Of a stretch of 64,000 nt of DNA, positions 25,947 to 46,615 are shown piece after piece. The DNA comes from Piscinibacter sp. HJYY11 (lineage in GTDB: Bacteria; Pseudomonadota; Gammaproteobacteria; Burkholderiales; Burkholderiaceae_C): contig NZ_JAERQZ010000001.1 of NCBI RefSeq assembly GCF_016735515.1, forward strand, positions 620,001-684,000. The letters are read 5' to 3'. Numbering within the stretch: the stretch's first letter is position 1; the number at the start of each line of letters is the position of its first letter. Made by a program: the position numbers and the translations under genes. The notes under the pieces are model-generated. The model saw only the letters and a program-made list of their open reading frames with translations. It made no database searches and was not told the DNA's origin.

Positions 25947-27169
25947 GCCCGCGGCGCCGGGAAGTGCCCTCGCGGTACGACCACGATGCCGTTTTCGCTC
26001 ACGTGGAAGCGCTGGCGGTCACGCTCGAGGTCGTAGCCGATGGTTTCGCCCGGCGGGATGCAGTTGTCGAGGTCGACGATCGCGTTGCGCAGCTTGGCGC
26101 CGCGGCAGATGGTGTTGCGGTCCATCACGATGCAGTGGTCGAGCACCGCATCGGGCTGCACGGTGACTGCGCGGCGCAGCATCACATGGTCGAGCCGCGC
26201 GTCGTTGACGATGCAACCCGAGCCGAGCACCGAGCGACGGATCACGCCGCACTCGACCTTGGCCGACTCGGACTGGTCGGCGCTCGCGTAGATGGGCCAG
26301 TCGGAGTTGGTCATCTTGAAGCGTGGGGTGGCACCCAGGGTGTCGAAGTGGGCGGCGAAGTAGGCGTCGATCGTGCCGACGTCGCGCCAGTAGGCCTTCT
26401 CTTCGTAGTCGGCCACGCCGGGCACCACGTTGGTCGCGAAGTCGTAGGCCATCAGCTTGTGCGTCTTCATCAGGCGCGGGAGGATGTGCTTGCCGAAGTC
26501 GCTCTCGCCCTTGTCGTGCGCGATCTGGAGCTCCTTCATCAGGACGTCGGCCGAGAAGATGTAGTTGCCCATCGAGGCGAGCGCATGCGTGGTGCTGCCC
26601 GGCATGGGGCGGCAGGTCGCGGGCTTTTCCTGGAAGTCGGTGATGCGCAGGTTGTCGTCGGTCTCCACGATGCCGAAGCTCGGGCTTTGCTCGCGCGGCA
26701 CCGGCAGGGTGGCGACCGTCACGTCGGCGTTGTGGGCCTTGTGGTGCTCGATCATCTGGCGCACGTCCATGCGGTAGATGTGGTCGGCGCCGAAGACGGC
26801 CACGATGTCCGGCCGGAAGGTCTCCATCAGGTGGAGGTTCTGGTAGACCGAGTCGGCGGTGCCCTGGAACCACTCGGGCCCGTTGCGCATCTGCGGCGGC
26901 ACGACGGTGATGAAGTGGTCGGGCAGGAAACGCGCAAGCTGCCAGCTCTGCCGCACGTGCTCGATCAGCGCCTGCGACTTGTACTGCACGAGCAGATAGA
27001 TCGAGTAGATCTCGCTGTTGACAAGGTTGCTGAGCACGAAATCGACGATGCGGTGCTTGCCGTTGAAGGGCACTGCCGGCTTGCAACGGTGCGCCGTGAG
27101 CGCGTGCAGCCGCGTCCCTTCTCCCCCTGCCATCACGAACGCCAGCACGCTCTCTGAAGTCTTGCTCAT
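25943..27169 (-). CDS. glgC: Glucose-1-phosphate adenylyltransferase
   Basis: A 408-residue enzyme making ADP-glucose from glucose-1-phosphate and ATP, the committed step of classical bacterial glycogen synthesis. The nucleotidyltransferase loop is [12 protein letters not shown] (13-24), followed by [15 protein letters not shown] with the substrate lysine. [10 protein letters not shown] holds the metal aspartate, and a left-handed beta-helix C-terminus follows ([15 protein letters not shown]). A TTG at 27205 would add 12 residues, but the ATG at 27169 fits family N-termini, though its ribosome site is poor. Its stop overlaps the glgA start. Allosteric control by glycolytic metabolites is usual for the family. 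Confidence 0.96.
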   Translation of the reverse strand: MSKTSESVLAFVMAGGEGTRLHALTAHRCKPAVPFNGKHRIVDFVLSNLVNSEIYSIYLLVQYKSQALIEHVRQSWQLARFLPDHFITVVPPQMRNGPEWFQGTADSVYQNLHLMETFRPDIVAVFGADHIYRMDVRQMIEHHKAHNADVTVATLPVPREQSPSFGIVETDDNLRITDFQEKPATCRPMPGSTTHALASMGNYIFSADVLMKELQIAHDKGESDFGKHILPRLMKTHKLMAYDFATNVVPGVADYEEKAYWRDVGTIDAYFAAHFDTLGATPRFKMTNSDWPIYASADQSESAKVECGVIRRSVLGSGCIVNDARLDHVMLRRAVTVQPDAVLDHCIVMDRNTICRGAKLRNAIVDLDNCIPPGETIGYDLERDRQRFHVSENGIVVVPRGHFPAPRA

Positions 27170-27253
27170 GGGTTTGTTCTCGTCGTCATGACGCGAGAGT
27201 GGCAAACGGCGTGCCGTTGCTGGAAAAGGGTCATTTGCCCATTTACGACACCC

Positions 27254-33851
<6,598 letters not shown>

Positions 33852-33859
<8 letters not shown>

Positions 33860-35696
33860 GGCGCACCTCGCTGGCCGGCGACACCTCCTCCAGCGCCACC
33901 AGCACGGCGCCCGGCGGCCAGCGGCCTTCCGGGCCCACATGTCGGGCATGCACCACGCGGCCCGAGGGCAGCGCGGTGCCCGCGACTTCGGTGTCGGTCA
34001 GGTTGGCCACCAGGTGCCACTGCGCACCTGTGCCGAGCGGCCAGCTCACGTGGAGCAGTCCGCCGTCGAAACGGTAGCGGCCACCTGCCGTCGCGGCTTG
34101 CAGGCGCGGCACGAGGTGTTCACGCCGCAAGGTGAGCAGCTCGCGGATGGTGGCGAGCCGCTCGGCGTGTGCGCCCTGCTCGCGCTCCGGCCAGCGCAGC
34201 TTGGCCGACTCGAAGGTGGCCGGTGCGTTGGGGTCGGGAATGCGCTCGCGCGCCGCCGGGTTGGCGAAGGCCGCGAAACGCGCGAACTCGTTGCGCCGGC
34301 CTTCCGAGACGGCCTGCGCCAGCTCGGGCCCGAGCGCGCAGAAATACGGGAACGGCGTCGACGCCGCGAACTCCTCGCCCATGAAGAGCATGGGCGCGTG
34401 GGGCGACAGCAGCAGGCAGGCATACGCCGCGTCCAGCCGCACCGGGTCGGCGAGCTCGGTGATCCGCTCGCCGAATGCGCGGTTGCCCACTTGGTCGTGG
34501 TTCTGCAGGAAGGAGACGAATGCCCCCGGCGGCAGGTGCCCGCTCGGCTCACCGTGCGGCACGCCGCCGCGGTGCGCGGAGGGCTGGCCCTGGTAGATGA
34601 AGCCCTGCGCCAGGGCACGGGCGAAGCGGCCCACGGGACCGTCGGCGTAGTCGCCGTAGTAGCCGTCGGTCTCGCCGGTCAGCATCACGTGGGCGGCGTG
34701 GTGCAGGTCGTCGTTCCACTGCGCGGTGGCAAAGAGCGGCTGGCCGTCGCTGCCGCGCTCGAGCAGGCTCGCGCGGTTGCCGTCGTGCTCGAACACCACG
34801 TGCACCGGCCGCTGGGCAGCGTTGCCGAAGGCCCGCACCGCCTGCGCAATCTCGGCGGCGATGGGCAGCGGCGAGCTGTCGTGGATGGCGTGCACCGCGT
34901 CGAGCCGCAGGCCGTCGAAGTGGAACTCCTCCACCCAGTACAGCGCGTTGTGGCGGAAGAAGTCGCGCACGGCCTCGCTGTGCGGGCCGTCGAAGTTGAT
35001 CGCCGCGCCCCAGGGCGTGCGCTTGGCTTCGTTGAAGAACTGCGGGCAGTAGACGTGCAGGTAGTTGCCTTCGGGGCCGAAGTGGTTGTAGACCACGTCG
35101 AGCAGCACCATCAGGCCGAGGCGGTGCGCGGTGTCGACGAAGGCCTTCAGCTCGTCGGGCGTGCCGTACGACGCATCGGGCGCAAACGGCAGCACGCCGT
35201 CGTAGCCCCAGCCGCAGCGGCCGGGGAAGTCGGCCACCGGCATCAGCTCGATGGCGGTGATGCCGAGCTGCACCAGCTCGGGCAGGCGCGCCGCTGCGGC
35301 CTTGAAGCTGCCCTCGGGCGTGAACGCACCCACGTGCAGCTCGTAGACCACCGCCTCGTGCCAGGGCCGGCCGCGCCAGCCGGCGTCTTGCCAGCGGTAG
35401 GCCCGCGGGTCGACCACCACGCTCGCGCCGTGCACGTCGCCCGGGTTGTGGCGCGACGCGGGGTCGGGCACGAGGAGGTCGTGGCCGGTGTCGAAACGGT
35501 AAGGCGTGCCGGGCCCGGCATCGACCGCGAGCGCTTCGTGCCAGCCGTCGCGCACCGCCTGCAGGGGGATGCGCGTGGGCTTGGCGTCGGTGCCGAGCAC
35601 CAGCGTCACCTGAGGGGCGGCCGGCGCCCACAGGCGGAAGTCGGTACGGCCGTCGTCGCGCACTGCCGCGCCGAACGGCATGCGGTGTGAATTCAT
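33852..35696 (-). CDS. treZ: Malto-oligosyltrehalose trehalohydrolase
   Basis: A 614-residue GH13 enzyme that cuts trehalose from the maltooligosyl-trehalose made by TreY. An N-terminal carbohydrate-binding-like domain (FRLWAPAAPQVTLVLG) leads to the barrel, with VVYELHVGAFTPEGSF, DGLRLDAVHAIHD (nucleophile), VVFEHDGN (acid/base) and LQNHDQVGNRAFGER. The ATG at 35696 has a GAGGGG ribosome site; a longer frame to 35801 lacks support. It overlaps the start of malQ-treY by eight bases, tying the two steps together, and lies 85 bp after glgX. The gap shows no promoter I would defend. Confidence 0.95.
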
Positions 35697-35781
35697 GACA
35701 GCCCCTCGCTCGCTGAGTACAGCGATCGATCCCCCGAGGGGATGCAGGCCGGCTCGGGAGCGGCCCAGCGCTCGGCCTGCT

Positions 35782-37938
35782 TCATGATGCCTCCCGTCCA
35801 TGCGCCGGCCGGCGCAAGACTGCCATCGCGCGGCACTTCATCGTGTAGCTCTCGCCCGGTGCGAGGGCCCTGGCCTCCGGCGTGCCGGTGGCGACCGAGG
35901 TGTCGACGGCCACCTGCCAGGGCTCGGTGCCGATCTTGGGGATGAGGAAGTCCATGTCCTCGTGGTGAGCGTTGAAGAGCAAGAGGAAGTCGTCGTCGAA
36001 AAGCGGCTGGCCGCGTGCATCGTCACCGGCAAGCGCGATGCCCGGCAGGTACATGCCCAGGCAGCGGGCGAAATCGGTCGCCCATTCGGCCTCGGTCATC
36101 TCCTCGCCATCGGGGCGCAGCCAGATCAGGTCCTTCAGGCCCTCCCCGATCTCCTTGCCGGCAAAGAAGTCGCGCCGGCGGAAGGTCGGGTGGTCGCGCC
36201 GCAGGGCCGTGAGCTTCTGCGTGAAGGCGAGCAGCGCGCTGCGCTCGGGCGTCATCTGCCAGTCGAGCCAGCTCATCTCGTTGTCCTGGGCGTAGGCGTT
36301 GTTGTTGCCGCCCTGCGTGCGGCCCATCTCGTCGCCAGCCAGCAGCATGGGCACGCCCTGCGACAGGAAGAGCGTGGCCAGCAGGTTGCGCTTCTGCCGC
36401 TCGCGCAGGGCCAGCACCTCGGGGTCGTCGGTCTCGCCTTCGGTGCCGCAGTTCCACGACAGGTTGTGGTTGTGGCCGTCGCGGTTGTCCTCGCCGTTGG
36501 CCTCGTTGTGCTTGTCGTTGTAGGAGACGACGTCGTGCAGCGTGAAGCCGTCGTGCGCGGCCATGAAGTTGACGCTGGCGGTGGGCCGGCGGTGGGCGTG
36601 GGCATAGAGGTCGGACGAGCCGGTGAGCCGGCGTGCGAACTCGCCGATCACCCCGCCGTCGCCCTTCCAGTAGCTGCGCATGCCGTCGCGGTACTTGTCG
36701 TTCCACTCGGCCCAGCCGGGCGGGAAGCGGCCGACCTGGTAGCCGTCTTCCCCCAGGTCCCAGGGCTCGGCGATGAGCTTCACGCGCGAGAGCACCGGGT
36801 CCTGCCGCACGGCGGCGAGGAAGGCGCCGCGGTGCGCCACCTTGCCGTGCTCGCGCGTGAGCGTGGTGGCCAGGTCGAAGCGGAAGCCGTCGACGTGCAT
36901 CTCCTCCACCCAGTGGCGCAGCGAATCCATCACCAGCTGCAGCACGCGCGGATGCTGCACATTGAGCGAATTGCCGCAACCGGTGTAGTCCGCGCAGTAG
37001 CGCGGGTCGTCGGCCGGCGCGTAGTAGACCGCGTTGTCGATGCCGCGCAGGCCGACCGTCGGCCCCAGGTGGTTGCCTTCGCAGGTGTGGTTGTAGACCA
37101 CGTCGAGGATCACCTCGATGCCCGCGCTGTGCAGCGACTTGACCATGCTCTTGAACTCGCGCACCGGGTCGGTGGTGAAGGCATAGCGCGGCTCGGGGGC
37201 GAAGAAGCCGAAGGTGTTGTAGCCCCAGTAGTTCTGCATGCCCTTCTCGTCGAGGTGCCGGTCGTTGAGGTAGGCATGCACCGGCAGCAGCTCGACGGCC
37301 GTCACGCCCAGGCGGCGCAGGTGGTCGATGGACGCCTCGCTCGCAAGGCCCGCGTAGGTGCCGCGCAGCGCCTCGGGCACGCCGGGGTGGCGCATGGTGA
37401 AGCCGCGCACGTGGGTCTCGTAGATCACCGTGTCGCTCCACGGCACCTGCGGGTGGCGGTCGCTGTTCTGGTCATCGCTCCAGGTGAAGGCCGGGTCGAC
37501 GATGCGGCACTTGGGCATGTAGGTGGCGCTCTCGCGGCGGTCGAACGAGAGGTCGGCACGGCGGTGGCCCACGGTGTAGCCGTAGAGCGCGTCGCTCCAG
37601 CGCAGCTTGCCGACGAAGTCCTGCGCGTAGGGGTCGATCAGCAGCTTGTGCGGGTTGAAGCGGTGCCCTTCCTCGGGCCTGTAGGGGCCGTGCACGACGT
37701 AGCCGTAGGCCATGCCGGGGCGCGCCTGCGGCAGGTAGCAGTGCCAGACGTTGTCGGTGCGCTCGCGCAGGGCGATGCGCTGGCGCTCCCGGCGGCCGCG
37801 CTCGTCGAAGAAGACGAGCTCGACCTTCTCGGCATGCTGCGAATACAGCGCAAAGTTGACGCCCTCGCCGTCCCAGGTGGCGCCACGTGGATACGGCCGG
37901 CCGGGCCAGACGGTGGTGATCGGAACATCTCTTGTCAT
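35782..37938 (-). CDS. glgX: Glycogen debranching enzyme GlgX
   Basis: A 718-residue GH13 isoamylase-type enzyme that removes short alpha-1,6 branches from phosphorylase-trimmed glycogen. The N-terminal CBM48 begins at PYPRGATWDGEGVNFALYS. The barrel shows VVYNHTCEGN, DGFRFDLATTL (nucleophile aspartate), LIAEPWDLGEDGYQVG (acid/base glutamate) and MAAHDGFTLHD. QGGNNNAYAQDNEMSWLDW is a strong family block. Its ATG overlaps the stop of the channel-like gene as ATGA. No glycogen phosphorylase lies in the window, so released chains may go to MalQ and TreY/TreZ. Confidence 0.96.
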   Translation of the reverse strand: MTRDVPITTVWPGRPYPRGATWDGEGVNFALYSQHAEKVELVFFDERGRRERQRIALRERTDNVWHCYLPQARPGMAYGYVVHGPYRPEEGHRFNPHKLLIDPYAQDFVGKLRWSDALYGYTVGHRRADLSFDRRESATYMPKCRIVDPAFTWSDDQNSDRHPQVPWSDTVIYETHVRGFTMRHPGVPEALRGTYAGLASEASIDHLRRLGVTAVELLPVHAYLNDRHLDEKGMQNYWGYNTFGFFAPEPRYAFTTDPVREFKSMVKSLHSAGIEVILDVVYNHTCEGNHLGPTVGLRGIDNAVYYAPADDPRYCADYTGCGNSLNVQHPRVLQLVMDSLRHWVEEMHVDGFRFDLATTLTREHGKVAHRGAFLAAVRQDPVLSRVKLIAEPWDLGEDGYQVGRFPPGWAEWNDKYRDGMRSYWKGDGGVIGEFARRLTGSSDLYAHAHRRPTASVNFMAAHDGFTLHDVVSYNDKHNEANGEDNRDGHNHNLSWNCGTEGETDDPEVLALRERQKRNLLATLFLSQGVPMLLAGDEMGRTQGGNNNAYAQDNEMSWLDWQMTPERSALLAFTQKLTALRRDHPTFRRRDFFAGKEIGEGLKDLIWLRPDGEEMTEAEWATDFARCLGMYLPGIALAGDDARGQPLFDDDFLLLFNAHHEDMDFLIPKIGTEPWQVAVDTSVATGTPEARALAPGESYTMKCRAMAVLRRPAHGREAS

Positions 37939-38627
37939 GGGAGCTCGTCAGGGTCGGTGGGCTTCGGTGCCGGCCACCAGCGCTCGAGGTGCGCCGCCGC
38001 CCACCGCTGCCCGCCGAGCCCGAAGGCCAGCGCCAGCGCGAACACGATGCCGCCGAGCACGATGAGGAAGGCCCAGCTGATGATGCGGCCGCCGATGTCG
38101 AGCTGGTCGAAGGCGATCATCACGACGAAGACCAGGATGGCGTAGCGCGAGAGCGCGCCGAGGGCCTGCGCGTCGGGCAGGCCGACGCCGCGGCAGTAGG
38201 TGATGACGGCGTTGCCCACGAAGCGGGCGAAATACGCGCCGAAGGCGAGGATGAGCACCGCCACGATCACCTTGGGCAGGAAGAGCATCACCTTGCCCAG
38301 CAGATCGGTCACGTGCGCGAGGCCCATGCCGTTGAAGGCGACTACCAGCGCCGCGAAGACCACGAGCCAGTAGACGAGCGCGGCCAGCACGGCGGCGGTG
38401 TCGGCCTGCGTGCCGCCGCGCTGCAGGAAGCCGTCGAGCCCGGAGCGCTCGGTGACGATGTGGAAGTTGATCGCGCGCAGGCCGCGCTGCACCGCGAAGC
38501 GCGCGGCTTTCGCGAGCAGGAAGCCCACCAGCAGCACGAGGATCGCCACCGCCAGACTGGGCAGGAAGGCGCCCACCTGCACGAGAAAGGCCCGCACGGG
38601 CTCCAGCATCACGTCGACTCGGTCCAT
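37935..38627 (-). CDS. MscS/CmpX-like membrane protein with repeated TM helices
   Basis: A 230-residue integral membrane protein resembling the conserved TM-helix-repeat proteins (CmpX type) related to MscS-like channels. Hydrophobic helices fall at about residues 15-37, 78-98, 118-140, 165-185 and 190-212. The motif AFGAYFARFVGNAVITY is typical. No MscS beta domain follows, so it is not a standard mechanosensitive channel. I start it at the ATG at 38627, nine bases after GGAG; an in-frame ATG at 38642 lacks a ribosome site. It lies between treS and glgX, overlapping glgX as ATGA. A role in osmotic response fits the trehalose genes but is inference. Confidence 0.82.
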   Translation of the reverse strand: MDRVDVMLEPVRAFLVQVGAFLPSLAVAILVLLVGFLLAKAARFAVQRGLRAINFHIVTERSGLDGFLQRGGTQADTAAVLAALVYWLVVFAALVVAFNGMGLAHVTDLLGKVMLFLPKVIVAVLILAFGAYFARFVGNAVITYCRGVGLPDAQALGALSRYAILVFVVMIAFDQLDIGGRIISWAFLIVLGGIVFALALAFGLGGQRWAAAHLERWWPAPKPTDPDELP

Positions 38628-38650
38628 GATCGGTTTCTCCATCCGGCGTT

Positions 38651-42024
<3,374 letters not shown>

Positions 42025-42028
<4 letters not shown>

Positions 42029-44055
42029 CGTTGGAACGACTCCGAGTCACGCTCGTTGCGAACGCCGCGGCGCAGGCGCATCACATGGGCCTGGCCGGGT
42101 TGGAGGATCACGAAGTTGCGCGCGCCGCGCCAGATGAAGCTCTGCTGGTTGAGCAGGTCGTCGAGCTCGTAGGCATCGCCCGGCTGGGTGAGGCCGAGCC
42201 AGGTGGTGTCGAGCTCGATCCAGCCCGACTGCTGGAAGCGCACGTCGAGGTTGACGACGCACAGGATGAGGTTGTCGCCATCGTGGGTGCGCTTGGCGTA
42301 GGCGAGCAGCTGCTCGTTGTCCGACTTGAAGAACTCCAGGCCGGCATTGCTCTGCAAGGCGCGGTTCTCGCGGCGGATGGCGTTGAGCCGCGTCATCAGG
42401 GGCTGCAGGCTGTCGGCGCGGTTGAGGTCCCAGTGGCGCAACTGGTATTTCTCGGAGTGCAGGTACTCCTCGCTGCCCGCGCTGCGCGGGGTGTTCTCCA
42501 TCAGCTCGTAGGCCGGGCCGTAGACGCCGTAGTTCGCGCTCAGCGTGGCGGCCAGCACGAGGCGCATCTCGAATGCCGGCCGGCCCTGGCCGTGCAGGTG
42601 CTCGGAGAGGATGTCGGGCGTGTTGGGCCAGGCGTTGGGGCGGAAGTAGTGCCGGCCCGGGCCTTGGCTGAGCTCGGTGAAGTACTCGGTGAGCTCTTCG
42701 GCGGTGTTGCGCCAGGTGAAGTAGGTGTACGACTGGTTGTAGCCGAGCTTGGCCAGCCGGTGCATCACCTTCGGCCGGGTGAAGGCTTCGGCCAGGAAGA
42801 GCACATCGGGGTGCTGCTTGCGGATCTCGCCGATGCACCACTCCCAGAACGCGAACGACTTGGTGTGCGGGTTGTCGACGCGGAAGATGCGCACGCCCTC
42901 CCCGATCCAATGGTCGAAGATGCTCTTGAGCTCGACCCACAGCGCCTGCCAGTCCTCGGTCTCGAAGTTGAAGGGGTAGATGTCCTGGTACTTCTTGGGC
43001 GGGTTCTCGGCGTACTGCACCGTGCCGTCGGGCCGCCAGCGGAACCACTGCGGGTGCTGCTTGACGTAGGGGTGGTCGGGGGCGCACTGCAGCGCGATGT
43101 CGAGCGCGATCTCGAGGCCGAGCTCGTTGGCACGCTTGACCACGCGGCGGAAGTCTTCCGGTGTGCCGAGTGCCGGCAGGATGCTCTTGTGGCCGCCTTC
43201 GGCCGCGCCGATGGCCCACGGGCTGCCCACGTCGCCGGGCTCGGTGGTGAGCGCGTTGTTCTTGCCCTTGCGCTTCTCGCGCCCGATCGGGTGGATGGGC
43301 GGGAAGTAGACGACGTCGAAGCCCATCTCGGCGATGCGTGGCAGCTGCCTTTCAACATCGCTGAAGCGGCCGTGCATGCCGGGCTCTTCCGACGTCGAGC
43401 GTGGGAAGAGTTCGTACCAGGCGCTGAAGCCGGCGCGTTCGCGGTCGGCGACCAGCGGCAGCACCTTGCCGGACGACACGCCCAACGATCGGTCGGGGTA
43501 GCGGTCGACCAGCTGGGCCTGCAGCGGGTCGAGCGCCAGCGCCTTCAGCGCCTCGACCTCGTGCGGCTCGTCGGCCGGCTTCTTGAGCGCAGCCGAGAAG
43601 CGCAGCAGCGCCTCGCGGTCATCGCCCTTCGCGCGCGCCGCCGCTTCGTCGACCAGCTCGGCGCCCACGCGTGCGGCGATGCGGATGTCGTCGGCGTCCA
43701 CGCGCCGCGCGAGCTCGGCGCGCCACGAGCGGAAGTGGTCGACCCAGGCCACCGCCTCGTAGTTGTAGCGGCCCGGCACCGAGGTCGTGAAGCTCGCATG
43801 CCACTCGTCGTTCCACTTGAGCTTCATCTCCACTTCCTGCACCGCGTGGCCTTCCTGGTGCCACAGCAGCATCACGCGCAGCACGTCGTGGCCATCGGTG
43901 AAGGCGTGCACCGTCACATGGAAGGGCTGGCCGGCGATGCACTTGGCCGGGAATCGGCCGCCGTCGACGCAGGGCAGCACGGCGTCGATGACCGCACGCC
44001 GGCGGCCGTCGGGCGGCATGCCTTGCGGTGCCTCAGTCAGCTTCGCGCGGGCCAT
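42025..44055 (-). CDS. glgE: Alpha-1,4-glucan:maltose-1-phosphate maltosyltransferase
   Basis: A 676-residue GH13_3 enzyme that adds maltosyl units from maltose-1-phosphate to alpha-1,4-glucan. An N-terminal domain (about 20-190) precedes the barrel with [36 protein letters not shown] (nucleophile aspartate), [14 protein letters not shown] (acid/base glutamate) and [17 protein letters not shown] (third aspartate). The ribosome site AGGAG lies inside the end of glgB, which it overlaps by 23 bases. It is placed between glgB and treS-mak, the standard GlgE-pathway order. Confidence 0.97.
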
Positions 44056-45949
44056 GGGGCTCCTGTTGCAGCACGAGGGTGGACAAGGGCGGCAAGGTCA
44101 GGCTCACCGAGCAGGGCCGGCCGTGCCAGGGGATGGTCTGCGCGTCGACACCGCCGAGATTGCCCCAGCCGGCCCCGCCGTAGTCGGCGGCGTCGCTGTT
44201 GAGCACCTCGCGCCAGTGGCCGGGCAGCGGCACGCCGATGCGGTAGCGCTGGCGCGGCAGCGGTGTCAGGTTGCACACGACGAGCAGCGTGGCGCCCCTT
44301 CCCTTCGGCTTGCGCAGGAAGGCGAGCACGCTGGCGCTCGAATCGTCGGACACCGCCCACTCGAAGCCCTCGTGCGAGAAGTCGACCTCGTACAGCGCCG
44401 GGTGCTCGCGCAGCAGGTGGTTCAGGTCGCGCACGTAGCGCATCAGGCCGCCGTGCTCGGGGCGCTCGGTCACATGCCATTCGAGCTGGCCTTCGTGCGT
44501 CCACTCGCGGCGCTGGCCGAACTCGCCGCCCATGAAGAGCAGCTTCTTGCCGGGGTGCGCCCACATGTAGCCGTAGAGCGCGCGCAGGTTGGCGAACTGC
44601 TGCCAGCTGTCGCCCGGCATCTTGTTGATGAGCGAGCCCTTGCCGTAGACCACCTCGTCGTGCGAGAGCGGCAGCACGAAGTTCTCGTGGAAGGCATAGA
44701 CCAGCGAGAAGGTCAGCTGGCCGTGGTGGTACTTGCGGTGGATGGGGTCGAGCTTGAAGAACGCGAGCGTGTCGTGCATCCAGCCCATGTTCCACTTCAT
44801 GCCGAAGCCGAGGCCGCCCGCCGAGGTGGGCCGCGAGACCTGCGGCCACGCGGTGGACTCCTCGGCGATGCTCACCGTGTCGGGGTGCTCGCGATAGACC
44901 GCTTCGTTGAGCGTGCGCAGGAAGGTGATGGCCTCGAAGTTCTCTCGCCCGCCGTTGTCGTTGGGCACCCATTCGCCCGGCTTGCGGGCGTAGTCGAGGT
45001 AGAGCATCGAGGCCACCGCGTCGACGCGCAGGCCGTCGAGGTGGTACTGGTCGAGCCAGAACATCGCCGACGAGAGCAGGAAGCTCCTCACCTCGTTGCG
45101 GCCGTAGTTGAAGATGCTGGAGTTCCACTCCGGGTGGAAGCCCTGGCGCGGGTCGGCGTGCTCGTAGAGGTGCGTGCCGTCGAAGTACTGCAGGCCGTGT
45201 TCGTCGGTCGGGAAATGCGACGGCACCCAGTCGAGGATCACACCGATGCCGCGCTGGTGCAGGTGGTCCACGAAGTACATGAAATCCTGCGGCGTGCCGT
45301 AACGCGCGGTGGGCGCGAAGTAGCCGGTCGTCTGGTAACCCCAGGAGCCGTAGAACGGGTGCTCGGTCACCGGCATCAGCTCTACATGGGTGAAGCCGAG
45401 CTCGCTCACGTGATCGGCCACCAGGTGGGCGAGCTCGCGGTAGTTGTAGTACGGCACCGGTGCGGCCGGGTCGGGCCGGCGCCACGAGCCCAGGTGCAGC
45501 TCGTAGATGCTGATGGGGGCCCCGAGGCCGTTCTTCGTGGCGCGGCTGGCCATCCAGTCGGCGTCGTGCCAGTCATAGTCGAGCGACCACAAGCGCGAGG
45601 CGGTGGCTGGCGGCAGCTCGGAGACGACAGCGTACGGGTCGGCCTTGTCGACGCGGTAGCCGCCGTGGCGCGAGACGATGTGGAACTTGTAGGCCTGGCC
45701 GTGGCGCGCCGCGGGCACGCGCCCTTCCCAGATGCCGCTGCTGTCAGGGCGCGCGCGCAGGCGGTCGATGCTCGGGTCCCAGCCGTTCCAGTCGCCGATC
45801 ACGGACACCTCGGCGGCATTGGGGGCCCACACGGCGAAACGCGCACCGTCGCCCTCCAGGCGGCCGCCGAGCTTGTCGTACAGGCGTGCGTGGGTGCCTT
45901 CCCGGAACAGGTAGACGTCCTGGTCGCCGAGCGTCGCGGGGTTGCTCAA
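44033..45949 (-). CDS. glgB: 1,4-alpha-glucan branching enzyme
   Basis: A 638-residue GH13 enzyme forming alpha-1,6 branches. One CBM48 domain comes first ([20 protein letters not shown], about 40-59), so this is the shorter form lacking the extra N1 domain of E. coli GlgB. The barrel has [33 protein letters not shown] (nucleophile), [10 protein letters not shown] (acid/base) and [14 protein letters not shown]. It is the first gene of the long operon; the 252 bases upstream, to the next small gene, should hold its promoter, but I see no clear -35/-10 pair. Its end overlaps glgE. Confidence 0.97.
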   Translation of the reverse strand: MSNPATLGDQDVYLFREGTHARLYDKLGGRLEGDGARFAVWAPNAAEVSVIGDWNGWDPSIDRLRARPDSSGIWEGRVPAARHGQAYKFHIVSRHGGYRVDKADPYAVVSELPPATASRLWSLDYDWHDADWMASRATKNGLGAPISIYELHLGSWRRPDPAAPVPYYNYRELAHLVADHVSELGFTHVELMPVTEHPFYGSWGYQTTGYFAPTARYGTPQDFMYFVDHLHQRGIGVILDWVPSHFPTDEHGLQYFDGTHLYEHADPRQGFHPEWNSSIFNYGRNEVRSFLLSSAMFWLDQYHLDGLRVDAVASMLYLDYARKPGEWVPNDNGGRENFEAITFLRTLNEAVYREHPDTVSIAEESTAWPQVSRPTSAGGLGFGMKWNMGWMHDTLAFFKLDPIHRKYHHGQLTFSLVYAFHENFVLPLSHDEVVYGKGSLINKMPGDSWQQFANLRALYGYMWAHPGKKLLFMGGEFGQRREWTHEGQLEWHVTERPEHGGLMRYVRDLNHLLREHPALYEVDFSHEGFEWAVSDDSSASVLAFLRKPKGRGATLLVVCNLTPLPRQRYRIGVPLPGHWREVLNSDAADYGGAGWGNLGGVDAQTIPWHGRPCSVSLTLPPLSTLVLQQEPHGPREAD

Positions 45950-46157
45950 AGCAGACCTCCGCAGGCAAAGATGCCCGTGAGCAGGGCAGCTTTGACGGCA
46001 TGCCTTACCGCTGAACGATGGGGAGTGGGTGTCGCGCCTTGCCTGTGGTGCATGAAGCCCTCACGTCGAGAGTCTTCATGGGCAAGGCCTGTGCCTGCGG
46101 CGGGAGGCCGGAGGGAGATAGGTCCGGCGCCGCGGTACTGCTGGCGGCGCCGGGGGA

Positions 46158-46179
46158 GCTGCGGGCCAGGACCCGCAGC
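46158..46179. other. Hairpin in the glgB upstream gap
   Basis: GCTGCGGG-ccagga-CCCGCAGC forms an eight-base-pair stem with a six-base loop, between the stop of the 67-residue gene and glgB. No T-run follows on either strand, so a factor-independent terminator is not supported. It could limit readthrough into glgB or be incidental. Confidence 0.4.
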
Positions 46180-46201
46180 AACTCAAACTGGGTTCGGCGA
46201 C

Positions 46202-46405
46202 TCAGTCGCTTTCGAGCTCGTTGTCGATCGCGACGTCGTAGTCGTCCATCGCGAATTCCTTCTTCGCGATCACGGGCTTGTCGAGCGGGCGGCAGACGCG
46301 GCGCTGGAGGTGGTCGAGGCGGGTCGAACGGGCAACAGCTTCCAGCACTTCGGCGGGATTCATCATCAGGGCAAACGGATTCGACAGGATTTCGGTGGTC
46401 GACAT
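46202..46405 (-). CDS. Small hypothetical protein (67 residues)
   Basis: A 67-residue protein starting MSTTEILSNPFALMMNPAEVLEA in outline, with a helical N-terminal half (PAEVLEAVARSTRLDHLQ) and an acidic end. The ATG at 46405 has GGAG seven bases upstream; the frame opens at 46453. A short basic centre (RRVCRPLDKP) could bind a partner or nucleic acid. It precedes glgB on the same strand by 252 bases. No family function is known to me. Confidence 0.65.
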   Translation of the reverse strand: MSTTEILSNPFALMMNPAEVLEAVARSTRLDHLQRRVCRPLDKPVIAKKEFAMDDYDVAIDNELESD

Positions 46406-46615
46406 GTTGTGCTCCAAGAGGTGCGATGACAGTGGAGCCAATGTAGGCGGCAAGGGGTGAGTGCAGAAAGTCAGGTCGGCACCAGACCGCGGGTCGGAAT
46501 TTCCCTGACAAGCCTGTCAGGGCGGCCGAGTCGAAACCAGGCGCGGAAAAGCGCGAAAACGCTGTGCCGACAAGGGCTTGCGACGCGACGACGGACGCAG
46601 CCCGTCGTGCGTATT

